From the NCBI GenBank assembly GCA_024636505.1, contig JAGXGY010000026.1, positions 1 to 36,124 of the forward strand: a stretch of 36,124 bases of DNA. Direction: 5' to 3'. The position numbers were made by a program, and so were the translations under genes. The notes beneath the pieces were generated by a model. It worked only from the letters and a program-made list of their open reading frames with translations. It searched no databases and had not been told where the DNA came from. Every line of letters starts with the position of its first letter. The first letter of the stretch is position 1. Of this stretch, positions 24,300-35,920 are shown piece after piece. The DNA comes from Methylobacter sp. (lineage in GTDB: Bacteria; Pseudomonadota; Gammaproteobacteria; Methylococcales; Methylomonadaceae).

Positions 24300-24992
24300 G
24301 GTGGCGGGTTAAATCTGTAGTTTTGCATGAATATCCCAGCCAAACTCGACCTTGTTAGTCAGTAATCCGGTGGCAGTATCATGCATTGCTTCCAACTTCG
24401 AGAAGCAGATTGTTTTGCGTGCGAGCCCCTTAATCCAAGCTCTGAAATTCAGATTCTTGCGTTCAATTTTTTGGGTATTACGCTTGCCTACCTGATGCCG
24501 AAAGGTTCAAGCAATGTTTTCAGTTGTTTGAACACCCCGTCCTTGGGTTTGCCGAACACCTAAGCCGGTACGGTGTTCGTGGCATAATCAACGGCTTTGT
24601 GGCCAACAAAAGACCACTGTTCATCCATTTCAGCGGCGGCACAGGCGAGCTCCAATCTCACGGCCACATTGCCTCCTGAATTTACGGTCTGAATGTTGGG
24701 ATTTACCTGGACTAAGCCGGTCGACTTTTTTTTAACGTGCTAATGACGGTGTTTTTGTTGATTTTGAGAACTCGCACTGTATCACGGATGCCACTGCCGT
24801 TAATGCCCATGTCTGCAACTTGCTCCTTGATGCCCGGCCCGCACGCCTTATAGCGATAATCCAGCATGAAGGTTTTCGCGCTGCAATCCAGATGTTGACA
24901 GCGATAACGCTGTGTACCGTCTGCATACGGCCAGACTTCATAATTTGGTTGCTGCCACAAGCCGGTCAGGTAATTTCTTGATAAGAAATCAT
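24300..24992 (-). mobile_element. Degenerate IS1-family insertion sequence
   Basis: A decayed IS1-family element lies between the hsdM remnant and lgt. One probable end is GGTGGCGGGTT starting at 24300, like other IS1-family ends beginning GGTG. The other end appears lost, because the InsA-like frame begins within the last codon of lgt. About 690 bp remain, against 768 bp for IS1. Multiple stops, frameshifts and internal deletions show it cannot transpose by itself. Confidence 0.7.
24309..24992 (-). pseudogene. IS1-family transposase remnants (InsA and InsB frames)
   Basis: The InsA part starts at ATG 24990-24992 and reads PACGSNQIMKSGRMQT after an internal TGA. It then shifts frame to QRYRCQH...AKTFMLDYRYKAC, then NGSGIRDTVRVLKINKNTV. 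An A8 run on the minus strand (24726-24733) matches the position of the IS1 -1 frameshift site and leads in the -1 frame to the InsB part (NPNIQTVNSGGN, then EMDEQWSFVGHKAVDYATNTV). InsB has a stop in place of a residue before VFGKPKDG, deletions, and another shift. The conserved end IERKNLNFRAW and ARKTICFSKLEAMHD follows, with a stop at 24309-24311. Confidence 0.8.
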
Positions 24993-25768
24993 TGTTTTTT
25001 ATAGGCAAAATAAAATAACCCTGCACCAATCAAGATCATCGGTGTTGACAGTATCTGCCCCATGGTCAGCCAGTCCGAAGCCAAATAACCTAATTGCGCG
25101 TCCGGCACTCTGAAAAACTCGACAAAAAACCGAAAGCAGCCGTAAAAAAACAGCGCCAGACCGGTCGTGGCCATTACCGGTCTAGGTTTACTGGAATACA
25201 CCCAGAGGATCGCAAACAGAACGAAGCCTTCTAAAAAGGCTTCGTACAATTGCGACGGGTGACGGGCTAACGGGCCACCGGTAGGAAAGACCATAGCCCA
25301 CGGCACATCGGTAGGTCTGCCCCATAATTCGGAATTGATAAAATTGCCGATACGCCCAGCACCCAAACCGATAGGTGCCAGCGGCGCAATAATATCGGTT
25401 AGCTGCAGCATGCTGCATTGCTGCTTTCTGGCAAATAGCCACATCGCGATAAACACACCCAACATGCCGCCATGAAAGGACATGCCGCCTTGCCATATCT
25501 TAATCAGGATCAGCGGGTCGCTTAGGAAACCTTCAAAATTATAAAACAGGATATAGCCGATTCTGCCGCCCAGAATGACGCCGAATGCGCCGTAAGTCAC
25601 CAGATCTTCAATAGCCTCCGGTTTAATCGGCGACCAGGGCTGTTCAGCACGTTTTTGCCCTATAAACCAGACAACGGCAAAACCAATCAGGTACATCAGG
25701 CCATACCAATGAATCTTTACCGGGCCTAAGCTAAAGGCAATAGGGTCGATTTGTGGAAAAGTCAGCAT
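24989..25768 (-). CDS. lgt: Prolipoprotein diacylglyceryl transferase
   Basis: This 259-aa inner-membrane enzyme transfers diacylglycerol from phosphatidylglycerol to the lipobox cysteine of prolipoproteins, such as the one predicted at 10460. The Lgt signature GRIGNFINSELWGRPTDVPW is present, as are the HGGMLG and multi-helix pattern. It is shorter than E. coli Lgt (291 aa) but within the family range. It starts 2 bp after the gyrB stop codon, implying cotranscription with the origin-side operon. The stop codon TGA overlaps the ATG of the IS1-family relic, so the last few residues (YKKQ) might have been altered by the insertion. Confidence 0.95.
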   Translation of the reverse strand: MLTFPQIDPIAFSLGPVKIHWYGLMYLIGFAVVWFIGQKRAEQPWSPIKPEAIEDLVTYGAFGVILGGRIGYILFYNFEGFLSDPLILIKIWQGGMSFHGGMLGVFIAMWLFARKQQCSMLQLTDIIAPLAPIGLGAGRIGNFINSELWGRPTDVPWAMVFPTGGPLARHPSQLYEAFLEGFVLFAILWVYSSKPRPVMATTGLALFFYGCFRFFVEFFRVPDAQLGYLASDWLTMGQILSTPMILIGAGLFYFAYKKQ

Positions 25769-25770
25769 AA

Positions 25771-28233
<2,463 letters not shown>

Positions 28234-28247
28234 CTAATGGTTGCGAA

Positions 28248-28263
28248 TGTTCCACGTGGAACA
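28248..28263. promoter_or_regulatory. parS-type site 1 (ParB binding)
   Basis: TGTTCCACGTGGAACA is a perfect 16-bp palindrome matching the bacterial parS motif (TGTTnCACGTGnAACA), in the variant known from Pseudomonas. It lies in the gyrB-recF gap and ends one base before the recF stop codon. ParB loads here to organise and segregate the origin region. Confidence 0.88.
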
Positions 28264-29340
28264 TTACACGGATTTTATGGTGCCATGTTCCACGTGGAAC
28301 ATTTTGTAATTTTTAATTTGACTTAAGTCGCCAAAATCTTTTTTTTCGGTTGCGGTAATAAATACCTGACAAGCCATTTCTGACAAATAGTTTAATAATT
28401 TAGCGCGGTTAATCACATCGAGTTCTGCAGCGAAATCATCAATTAAAATACAGCCTGTTTGACTGTGTTCGTTGGCAAGCAATTGAACTTGTGCCAACTT
28501 CAAACTCATGACTAATAATTTTAATTGCCCGCGTGACACAAAATCCTTTGCCAAACGGCTATTAACCAATAACTGAAAATCTCCACGATGCGGTCCGCTA
28601 TGGGTAAAGCCATAACGAAGATCTTTATCCCGATCATCAAGTAAAGCCTGATTAAATTCTTTGGCAGTATCCCAACCGGACACCAGCTTCAGATCCACAC
28701 TATCAAGGCTGAGAAATCTGCCAATGATTTCGATAAAAACAGGTATGAATTTTTCTACATATTGCTGGCGGAGATTATTGATTATTATACCGTAATAAAT
28801 CAGTTCTTTATCCCAAACATTAATTTGCTCAATGCGCTTTGTTTTTAACAGCGCATTGCGTTGAGACAAGGATTTTTTAAACTTACGCCACACAGATAAA
28901 AAGTTTGGGTCGTTATTAAAAACACCCCAATCTAAAAATTCTCTTCTTATTTGGGAACCGGTATCCAGTAATTCATAACTTTTGGGATGAATAAGCTGCA
29001 ACGGCAATGCATAGGCTAAATCCGAGCGTTTTTGTTTGGCTTGTTGATTAATATGGATTTCGCTGTTTTTACCATCAAGCTGGATACCCAACTGCAACTG
29101 ACTGCCATTTTCCTGCACTGTTTGCGCACAAACGATTAAACGGTCTTTGGTGAAATTGATAACCGACTTGATAGCCGAACAACGATAAGACTTGGCTCGA
29201 CCTAAAATAAAAATAGCTTCGAGTAGAGCGCTTTTGCCGCTGGCGTTTTCTCCAAAAATCAGATTGATTGCTGGAGAGGGGGCTATTGATTCTTTTTGGA
29301 TATTTCTAACGGAGTCAATATCCAGCTTCAACAAACTCAT
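28264..29340 (-). CDS. recF: DNA replication/repair protein RecF
   Basis: This 358-aa SMC-like ATPase helps RecO and RecR load RecA at gaps. The Walker A motif is G30-ENASGK-S37, and the signature region is VSRGQLKLLVMSLKLAQ. Walker B is CILIDDFAAELD. The length matches E. coli RecF (357 aa). The start codon is 10 bp after the dnaN stop. Its last codons contain a second parS site: K-M-F-H-V-E-H is encoded by the palindrome at 28286-28301, so the C-terminus is partly shaped by a DNA signal. Confidence 0.96.
   Translation of the reverse strand: MSLLKLDIDSVRNIQKESIAPSPAINLIFGENASGKSALLEAIFILGRAKSYRCSAIKSVINFTKDRLIVCAQTVQENGSQLQLGIQLDGKNSEIHINQQAKQKRSDLAYALPLQLIHPKSYELLDTGSQIRREFLDWGVFNNDPNFLSVWRKFKKSLSQRNALLKTKRIEQINVWDKELIYYGIIINNLRQQYVEKFIPVFIEIIGRFLSLDSVDLKLVSGWDTAKEFNQALLDDRDKDLRYGFTHSGPHRGDFQLLVNSRLAKDFVSRGQLKLLVMSLKLAQVQLLANEHSQTGCILIDDFAAELDVINRAKLLNYLSEMACQVFITATEKKDFGDLSQIKNYKMFHVEHGTIKSV
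28286..28301. promoter_or_regulatory. parS-type site 2, inside recF
   Basis: A second perfect TGTTCCACGTGGAACA palindrome lies 22 bp from the first, within the recF coding sequence near its 3' end. Centre-to-centre distance is 38 bp. A paired arrangement favours ParB clustering. Confidence 0.88.
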
Positions 29341-29350
29341 TACTGCACGA

Positions 29351-30451
29351 TTACAGCCTCATCGGCATAACAATAAATTTATAGCCGCAATCACCCGGTT
29401 CATCGATAAAGCAACTGCTGGCGTTACTCGCAATAGTCAAAACCGCAAGTTCAGAATCCAGGTTGGAAACAGCATCCAATAAATACTGAGCATTAAAAGC
29501 AATCGTTAACGGTTCGCCGGTATATTCAATAATCAATTCTTCCTCGGCTTCATCATGCTCTGGGTTATGGGTACTGATTTTTAACTTGTCAGGAGTAATA
29601 TCGAAAGTCACCCCCTTAAACTTTTCATTCGACAAGATGGCGACACGAGTCAATGCATCTTTTAACACTTGTTTTTGAATATGAATTTGATTGAAAAACG
29701 CCTGTTGGAAAACTTTACTAAAATCAGGATATTTTGAATCCACCAATTTTGCCGAGAAAATCAGGTTCTTGATGAAAATTCGAATATTGTTAGTGGAAAA
29801 CTCAATTTTTAATTCCGCTTCAGGGTCATCAAGCAAGCGACTCAGTTCAAGCACACCTTTTCTGGGAAGAATAATCCGGGCTTCAAAGCCGGTGGCCTGA
29901 TCCAGGTTATCCTCATAAATAGACAAGCGATGTCCATCAGAGGCGACCAGTTTAAATTTACTGTTGAATACATGAAACAACAAACCGTTCAGGTAATAAC
30001 GAACATCCTGATTAGCCATGCAGAAGACCGTCTTATCCAGTGCTTTTTTAAATTTACCAGCAGTCATAAATAAATGGTTTTCCAATTCGGATTCGGCAAA
30101 CTCAGGATAATTATCGGCAGGCAAGCAGCTCAAAGAAAAACGACTGCGGCTTGAGGCTATTTTCACCTTATCGCCCTGCAATTCGCATTTAATTTCAGCA
30201 CCGCTAGGTAGCAGTCTGCAAATATCTAAAAATTTTCTGGCCGGTACGGTAATCGTTCCGGGCGTGGCCGTGGCGATATTGATTTTAGCAATGATCTGAA
30301 TTTCCAGATCGGTACCCGTTAAAATCAGCTGATCTTCTTCAATAACCATCAGTACATTGGAAAGAATGGGGATGGTCTGCCTTTTTTCTATCACACTGAC
30401 GATTTGCTGCAAAGGACTCAGGATTTCTTCTCTATTAATAATAAATTTCAT
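29351..30451 (-). CDS. dnaN: DNA polymerase III sliding clamp (beta subunit)
   Basis: This 366-aa ring-forming clamp tethers DNA polymerase III and other partners to DNA. It has the family start (MKFIINREEILSPLQQIVSVIEKRQTIPILSNVL), the three-domain layout, and the conserved C-terminal hydrophobic pocket ending VMPMRL. The length equals E. coli DnaN (366 aa). It follows dnaA after a 187-bp gap carrying DnaA boxes and precedes recF by 10 bp. No clear ribosome site is visible upstream of the ATG. Confidence 0.98.
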   Translation of the reverse strand: MKFIINREEILSPLQQIVSVIEKRQTIPILSNVLMVIEEDQLILTGTDLEIQIIAKINIATATPGTITVPARKFLDICRLLPSGAEIKCELQGDKVKIASSRSRFSLSCLPADNYPEFAESELENHLFMTAGKFKKALDKTVFCMANQDVRYYLNGLLFHVFNSKFKLVASDGHRLSIYEDNLDQATGFEARIILPRKGVLELSRLLDDPEAELKIEFSTNNIRIFIKNLIFSAKLVDSKYPDFSKVFQQAFFNQIHIQKQVLKDALTRVAILSNEKFKGVTFDITPDKLKISTHNPEHDEAEEELIIEYTGEPLTIAFNAQYLLDAVSNLDSELAVLTIASNASSCFIDEPGDCGYKFIVMPMRL

Positions 30452-30638
30452 AAAAGAATATTTTTCTATTATTACTATTAGCTTAAAAGGAAGCTGTGCA
30501 TAACAGCTTTTTAACCTTAAAAATCAATTAGCTATGTTGTTATAAACAATGTGGTTAATGATGCGCTTTACTGTGTGCAGCTTGTGGATAAATAACGATA
30601 ATGAATAATATAACAGGTTATCCACAGCCTGCTCCGGG
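30452..30638. other. Candidate replication origin (dnaA-dnaN intergenic, DnaA boxes)
   Basis: This 187-bp gap holds four DnaA-box-like 9-mers. TTATCCACA is perfect at 30618-30626 (plus) and at 30583-30591 (minus). TTATGCACA at 30495-30503 (minus) fits the TTATnCACA consensus. TTAACCACA at 30550-30558 (minus) has one mismatch. AT-rich stretches flank them (30455-30490 and 30591-30617), usable for unwinding. Genes on both sides read away from the dnaA region, and parS sites lie 2.2 kb away. The rpmH-dnaA gap contains no such boxes, so this is the better oriC candidate, though the boxes also may control dnaN or dnaA. Confidence 0.7.
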
Positions 30639-31955
30639 TTAATGTGACAGGGTTCTCAACAGGTTGGAATAATCCTCAGCAATTTTATTATCAGCTTCTT
30701 TTAACTCTGCAATTCGTTTACAGGCATTCATTACCGTGGTGTGATCGCGTCCGCCAAAGGCATCGCCAATTTCAGGAAAACTGTGCGAGGTTAATTCTCT
30801 GGCTAAGCACATAGCCATTTGCCTGGGCCTGGTAATGGATTGTTTTCTGTTTTTAGAAGACAGGTCGGCAACTCGGATTTTAAAATATTCGGCGACTGTT
30901 TTTTGAATATTGTCGATATTAACCAGTTTATCCTGCAAAGAAATTAAATCATGCAGGGCTTCCTTGGTAAAGTCGATAGTAATGTCACGCCCGGTAAACT
31001 GTGCATTGGCAATGACCCGCCGCAAAGCGCCTTCTAGATCCCGAACGTTGGAAGGAATCCGTTTGGCGATAAAAAAAGCCACATCCTGAGCTAATTCGAT
31101 ATTAACAAAAGCCGCTTTCTTCATTAGAATAGCGGCTCTGGTTTCCATATCAGGAGGCTCGATTAAAACAGGAAGTCCCCAACCAAACCGCGATTTCAAA
31201 CGATCTTCAAGACCTATAATTTCCTTGGGATATTTATCGCAGGTTAAGATAACTTGATGTTTTTTTTCCAGTAAAGTATTAAAAGTATGAAAGAATTCTT
31301 CCTGAGAGCGTTCTTTTCCGGCAAAAAATTGAATATCATCGATTAACAGCACATCAACGCCACGATAAAATTCTTTAAAGGCATTAATCGAGTTTTGTTG
31401 TAATGCCCTGACCATATCCTGAACAAATTTTTCAGAGTGCAAATAAATGACCGTTGCCGATGGATTTTTTTGTAAAACAGCATTGCCTATTGCATGCATC
31501 ATATGGGTTTTACCCAAGCCTGAACTGCCGTAAATCAGCAACGGATTATAAGCTTTACCAATATTTTCAGAAACTTGCATCGAAGCCGCCCTGGCCAACT
31601 GATTCGATTTACCCTCAACAAAGCTGTCGAAAGTAAATGCCTTATTGAGAAAGCTGGGGCTGGATTTTTGTGTACCGGCAGGCTTTGCTATTTTAGTCGC
31701 AGGAGTAGCCGATGAATTTTTTGAACCAATTTCAAGGCTTAAATGCAAAGCCCCATTGGAAAACTCATAAATAGTCTCTTCAATTTTTGCAAAATGATGT
31801 TCTTTAACCCAGTCCAGCACAAACCGGTTTGGGGCTAATAATTTTATGTGCCCATCGCTTTCTATGGCCTGAAGAGGCCTTATCCATGTACTGAAGTCAG
31901 AACCTGAAATTTCATTTTCAAGTTTAGAAAGACAGCTGTTCCAAATTGAGCTCAT
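30639..31955 (-). CDS. dnaA: Chromosomal replication initiator DnaA
   Basis: This 438-aa AAA+ initiator binds DnaA boxes and melts the origin. Domain I (1-75, [21 protein letters not shown]) binds DnaB and partners, and a short linker (80-105) follows. The AAA+ domain has Walker A G143-SSGLGK-T150 and Walker [11 protein letters not shown]. Domain IV ends with the box-binding signature [15 protein letters not shown]. The start at 31955 (MSSIWNSC) is chosen because family members start there; a longer frame to 32027 adds 24 unlikely residues spanning the promoter region. DnaA boxes lie in the 3' gap to dnaN. Confidence 0.97.
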   Translation of the reverse strand: MSSIWNSCLSKLENEISGSDFSTWIRPLQAIESDGHIKLLAPNRFVLDWVKEHHFAKIEETIYEFSNGALHLSLEIGSKNSSATPATKIAKPAGTQKSSPSFLNKAFTFDSFVEGKSNQLARAASMQVSENIGKAYNPLLIYGSSGLGKTHMMHAIGNAVLQKNPSATVIYLHSEKFVQDMVRALQQNSINAFKEFYRGVDVLLIDDIQFFAGKERSQEEFFHTFNTLLEKKHQVILTCDKYPKEIIGLEDRLKSRFGWGLPVLIEPPDMETRAAILMKKAAFVNIELAQDVAFFIAKRIPSNVRDLEGALRRVIANAQFTGRDITIDFTKEALHDLISLQDKLVNIDNIQKTVAEYFKIRVADLSSKNRKQSITRPRQMAMCLARELTSHSFPEIGDAFGGRDHTTVMNACKRIAELKEADNKIAEDYSNLLRTLSH

Positions 31956-32124
31956 TGAAATAGTAAAAAAGTTGATTAAAATTAATGAAATAATTTCATA
32001 TTTTATCACGATACAGCAATAAAACATTGCCCTACAGAATTGACAGACTCAGCCGTTTATTTTATCATCCGCTGTCTTTTTTATCTGTTTTTGTTAACAC
32101 TCATCTGATCAGGCCTTAAGTACA

Positions 32125-32259
32125 ATGAAAAGAACATACCAACCCAGTAAAATTAAACGCGCAAGAACCCACGGTTTTCGCGCAAGAATGGCAACAGTCG
32201 GTGGCCGCAGAGTTATCAATGCTCGTAGAGCAAAAGGACGCGCCCAGTTAACCGTTTAA
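32125..32259 (+). CDS. rpmH: Ribosomal protein bL34
   Basis: This 44-aa highly basic protein of the large ribosomal subunit reads [18 protein letters not shown], then [19 protein letters not shown], the canonical L34 sequence. It is divergent from dnaA across a 169-bp AT-rich gap that must hold both promoters. It is followed by rnpA with 11 bp between, as in most bacteria. Confidence 0.98.
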   Translation: MKRTYQPSKIKRARTHGFRARMATVGGRRVINARRAKGRAQLTV

Positions 32260-32270
32260 TTGATGGTTTT

Positions 32271-32639
32271 GTGGCTGAAGAAGTTTTTAGTTTCCCCCCG
32301 CAGTTACGGTTAAAAAAACCCGCTGAATATAAAAAAGTTTTTGCTAAGCCTGTAAAATCAAGTGACCAATATTTTACCCTGTTAGCCATACGCAATGATT
32401 TCGATCATCCAAGGCTAGGCTTGGCAATCGCTAAAAAGAATATAAGAAAGGCAGTACGAAGGAATGTAATTAAACGAACTGTCCGGGAAAACTTTAGAAT
32501 AAAACAACATGGCCTAGGGAGTATGGATATTGTTGTTTTGGCTCGTAGAGAGGCCGTAAATGCTCCGCTGGATTTGTTAAGAAAATCATTGGAAAAGCAT
32601 TGGCTTAAGCTGGTATCCCGATGCGATTCATACTCATAG
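32271..32639 (+). CDS. rnpA: Ribonuclease P protein component
   Basis: This 122-aa basic protein assists the RNase P RNA in removing tRNA 5' leaders. The family signature [16 protein letters not shown] is present, preceded by [14 protein letters not shown]. The start codon is GTG at 32271, since no ATG fits. The end overlaps yidD by 19 bases. The gene order rpmH-rnpA-yidD-yidC-mnmE is conserved in gammaproteobacteria. Confidence 0.95.
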   Translation: MAEEVFSFPPQLRLKKPAEYKKVFAKPVKSSDQYFTLLAIRNDFDHPRLGLAIAKKNIRKAVRRNVIKRTVRENFRIKQHGLGSMDIVVLARREAVNAPLDLLRKSLEKHWLKLVSRCDSYS

Positions 32640-32854
32640 CAATTATAAAGTTTTATCAATACTTTATTAGCCCTCTGCTAGGCGATAGATGTCGCTTCTA
32701 TCCAAGTTGTTCATGTTATTCTCTGGAAGCGCTTCAGCTCCATGGAGCCATTATCGGCTCCTATCTCACCCTCAAAAGATTATTAAGATGCCATCCGTTC
32801 CATGAAGGTGGCATTGATCCCGTTCCAGAAAAATTTGGTAATAAGAATGGATAA
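32621..32854 (+). CDS. yidD: Membrane protein insertion efficiency factor YidD
   Basis: This 77-aa small peripheral membrane protein assists YidC-dependent insertion. It has the family features [30 protein letters not shown] and [14 protein letters not shown], with conserved cysteines. It overlaps rnpA by 19 bases and yidC by 8, indicating translational coupling. Confidence 0.95.
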   Translation: MRFILIAIIKFYQYFISPLLGDRCRFYPSCSCYSLEALQLHGAIIGSYLTLKRLLRCHPFHEGGIDPVPEKFGNKNG

Positions 32855-34562
32855 CATAAGATTTGTACTGATCGTTACTTTTGCGATGCTTGTTTTTATG
32901 CTGCAACAAGCCTGGCAACAGGATTATGGCCCGAAACCTGAAATTGCCGCTATGACAGACAGCGTAGCGGCCAATACTAAAGAGGATCTACCTACTGCCA
33001 CCGGAGCATCAGCTCAAACAGAACCGGCAGATCAGGATACTGCAGCTGTTCCATTGGCAACATCGTCATCGGCCAACATCATTAGCGTTAAAACCGATGT
33101 GTTTGCACTTGAAATTGATACCAAAGGAGGCACTATTCAGAATCTGGATCTGCTGGATTATCCACAGGAAAAAGTCAATACTTGGGTAAATGGCTTGCGT
33201 AAACTGATTGGTTTAGAACCCGCAGAAAAAAACACTGCCCCGGTACGTTTATTTGACAGCAGCCAGGAAAAACTATTTGTCGCCCAAAGCGGTTTAATCG
33301 CCGAAAGCGGTTTTTCGGCAGCACCGAATCATCATACGGTTTTTAAAAACGAACAACAAAGTTATGAGCTGAAACTTGGCGATGATCATTTAACCATCCC
33401 TTTAACCTGGACTGACAATAACGGTCTGACTATTACCAAATTATTTACCTTTAAGCGCGGCAGTTACGAAATAACACTCGAACAGCAAGTAAAGAATAAT
33501 TCTTCAAAAGATTGGTCCGGCAGACAATACAGCCAATTACTCAGAGTTCCCGATACCACAAGCAGTGCAGGAGGAATGCTGACCGGCGGTATGAGGGCTT
33601 ATGCTGGCGGCGTTATTTATACTGAGAAAAATAAATATCAAAAGATAAGCTTTGATGATATGGATGATGAAAATCTTGATGTTGCGACCGTAGGCGGTTG
33701 GACAGCGATTATTCAGCATTATTTTGCCTCGGCATGGGTTCCGCCTGCAGATAAGGAAAATCACTTTTATACCAAAACACTGAAGGATGCACGTTATGTG
33801 ATTGGAACTTATTCTCCATTAGTCACTGTTAACGCAAACTCCGATGCGCAGTTCGTCGCCAAATTATTCGCCGGCCCTAAAATCCAGCCGATGATGGAAA
33901 AAATTGCACCCGGTCTTGAGCTTACCGTGGATTACAGCTTTTTAACTTTTATCGGCAAACCGATTTACTGGATATTAAATCAAATATATAACGCTGTTGG
34001 TAACTGGGGCGTCGCTATTATTGGCGTCACCTTATGTATTAAGTTGCTGTTTTTCCCCTTGTCGCAGGCCAGTTATAAATCAATGGCTAAAATGCGTAAA
34101 ATTCAGCCGCGTCTTAAAGAATTGCAAGAGCGCTTTGCCGACGACAGACCGCGTTTCAATACCGAAATGATGGCTTTATATAAAAAAGAAAAGGTCAACC
34201 CCTTGGGCGGCTGTCTGCCTATTTTGGTGCAGATTCCGGTATTTATGTGTTTATATTGGGTATTGAGCGAAACCGTTGAATTTCGTCATGCGCCTTTTAT
34301 GTTATGGATACAGGATTTATCTTCACAGGATCCATTTTTTGTTTTGCCGGTTATCATGGGTATCACCATGAAAATTCAGCAAAGCTTAAATCCTGCGCCG
34401 ATTGATCCGATACAGGCTAAAGTCATGAAGATGTTCCCGATAGTCTTCACCATCTTCTTCCTGTTTTTTCCGGCCGGTTTGGTTTTATATTGGGTAGTCA
34501 ATAATACCCTGTCTATTATTCAACAGTCGTATATCACCCGGCAAATCGCTAAAATGCCATAA
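32847..34562 (+). CDS. yidC: Membrane protein insertase YidC
   Basis: This 571-aa inner-membrane insertase has one N-terminal helix (about 5-20, [19 protein letters not shown]), a large periplasmic domain (about 65-345) and a C-terminal core of five helices ([40 protein letters not shown]). The start at 32847 (MDNIRFVL) is preferred over a longer frame from 32802 that would overlap yidD and lacks family support. The E. coli protein is 548 aa. The mnmE gene follows after 2 bp. Confidence 0.97.
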   Translation: MDNIRFVLIVTFAMLVFMLQQAWQQDYGPKPEIAAMTDSVAANTKEDLPTATGASAQTEPADQDTAAVPLATSSSANIISVKTDVFALEIDTKGGTIQNLDLLDYPQEKVNTWVNGLRKLIGLEPAEKNTAPVRLFDSSQEKLFVAQSGLIAESGFSAAPNHHTVFKNEQQSYELKLGDDHLTIPLTWTDNNGLTITKLFTFKRGSYEITLEQQVKNNSSKDWSGRQYSQLLRVPDTTSSAGGMLTGGMRAYAGGVIYTEKNKYQKISFDDMDDENLDVATVGGWTAIIQHYFASAWVPPADKENHFYTKTLKDARYVIGTYSPLVTVNANSDAQFVAKLFAGPKIQPMMEKIAPGLELTVDYSFLTFIGKPIYWILNQIYNAVGNWGVAIIGVTLCIKLLFFPLSQASYKSMAKMRKIQPRLKELQERFADDRPRFNTEMMALYKKEKVNPLGGCLPILVQIPVFMCLYWVLSETVEFRHAPFMLWIQDLSSQDPFFVLPVIMGITMKIQQSLNPAPIDPIQAKVMKMFPIVFTIFFLFFPAGLVLYWVVNNTLSIIQQSYITRQIAKMP

Positions 34563-34564
34563 CC

Positions 34565-35920
34565 TTGGCTACAGTGAATATTACTTACCTAGATACCATT
34601 GCAGCTATTGCCACACCGCCAGGGAATGGCGGTGTGGGCATTATTCGTATTTCGGGAACATTAGTTCCCGAAATTGCCAAACACCTCATTAACCGGCCAT
34701 TAACTCCCCGACTAGCCTTGTATTCATCTTTTACCGATGACGACGGCTCGGTAATCGATTCCGGCATCAGCCTTTACTTTCCGGGACCTGCCTCGTACAC
34801 CGGAGAAGACATACTTGAACTCCAAGGCCACGGTGGCTCAGTGGTATTGGACATGCTGTTGCGACGGGTATTATCGCTAGGTGCGCGCTTAGCCAATCCC
34901 GGCGAATTTACCGAACGCGCCTTTCTCAATAACAAACTTGACCTAGCTCAGGCTGAAGCCGTCGCCGACCTGATTGAAAGCAGCACCGAACAATCGGTCC
35001 GGTCGGCACAAAAATCGATGCAGGGTGTTTTTTCAGTGCAGATCAATGAACTGGTCGACGAACTCACCGAGCTCAGAACCTATGTCGAAGCGGCTATCGA
35101 TTTTGTCGATGAAGAAATCGATTTTCTGACCGACGGCGTGGTCGAAAACCGGTTGGTCAAATTACAGCAGCGTATCGAACAAATCGAAAAAACCGCGCAA
35201 CAAGGCCGCTTGCTGCGCGATGGCATGACTATAGTCTTGGCCGGAAAACCCAATGCCGGAAAATCCAGCCTACTCAATGCGCTGGCCGGACATGAAGCGG
35301 CAATAGTCACCGACATAGCCGGAACCACGCGCGATGTGTTAAAAGAGCGTATCCAGCTGAACGGCATGCCTTTGCATATCATCGATACTGCAGGTTTGCG
35401 CGAAAGCGACAATGCGATAGAGCGAGAAGGCATTCGCAGGGCGCATCAGGAAATCAAGAACGCCGATAAAATCTTATTGCTGATCGATGCCAGAGAACCG
35501 GAAATAGAATCGATATTAAAAACCCTGCCCTCTGGCTGCAACATCACCCAAGTCTATAACAAAATAGACCTGATTGGCATTGCACCGAAAATCAAACAAA
35601 CCGAATCAGGCTCCCACATCTATTTGTCAATAAAAACCGGCGACGGCATGGAGCTGTTAACGCAGCACCTTAAGCAGAGTGTCGGCTTTAACGAGGCTAC
35701 AGATAATGTTTTTATTGCTCGAAGACGGCACATAGAAGCTTTGAACAACGGCCATCGGTTTGTTGACTGCGCCTTAAACCAGTTAAGAGGCAGTCAGGCC
35801 GGAGAACTGGTTGCGGAGGATTTAAGACAGGCTCAAAACAGCCTTGCGGAAATTACCGGAAAATTTACTTCGGATGATTTGCTGGGAAAAATATTTTCTA
35901 GTTTTTGTATTGGAAAATAG
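34565..35920 (+). CDS. mnmE: tRNA modification GTPase MnmE
   Basis: This 451-aa GTPase works with MnmG to form the 5-carboxymethylaminomethyl group on wobble uridines. The N-terminal folate-binding domain covers 1-120 (TPPGNGGVGIIRISG). The inserted G domain shows Walker A AGKPNAGKSS and DTAGLRES. The C-terminal helical domain ends FCIGK with the catalytic-region cysteine C448. There is no ATG near the start: TTG 34565 or GTG 34574 must be used, probably coupled to yidC, whose stop codon is 2 bp away. E. coli MnmE is 454 aa. Confidence 0.96.
   Translation: MATVNITYLDTIAAIATPPGNGGVGIIRISGTLVPEIAKHLINRPLTPRLALYSSFTDDDGSVIDSGISLYFPGPASYTGEDILELQGHGGSVVLDMLLRRVLSLGARLANPGEFTERAFLNNKLDLAQAEAVADLIESSTEQSVRSAQKSMQGVFSVQINELVDELTELRTYVEAAIDFVDEEIDFLTDGVVENRLVKLQQRIEQIEKTAQQGRLLRDGMTIVLAGKPNAGKSSLLNALAGHEAAIVTDIAGTTRDVLKERIQLNGMPLHIIDTAGLRESDNAIEREGIRRAHQEIKNADKILLLIDAREPEIESILKTLPSGCNITQVYNKIDLIGIAPKIKQTESGSHIYLSIKTGDGMELLTQHLKQSVGFNEATDNVFIARRRHIEALNNGHRFVDCALNQLRGSQAGELVAEDLRQAQNSLAEITGKFTSDDLLGKIFSSFCIGK

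Noticed and set aside
24381..24563. Plus-strand 60-aa open frame
   Set aside because: It is antisense to the recognisable IS1-family transposase end and has no family features.
31956..32027. Possible 24-residue N-terminal extension of DnaA
   Set aside because: The added residues are hydrophobic, unlike DnaA N-termini, and the stretch must hold the dnaA promoter; family members start at [12 protein letters not shown] sequences.
32802..32846. Longer start for YidC
   Set aside because: It is the shifted-frame translation of the yidD 3' end; the ATG at 32847 gives the normal YidC N-terminus.
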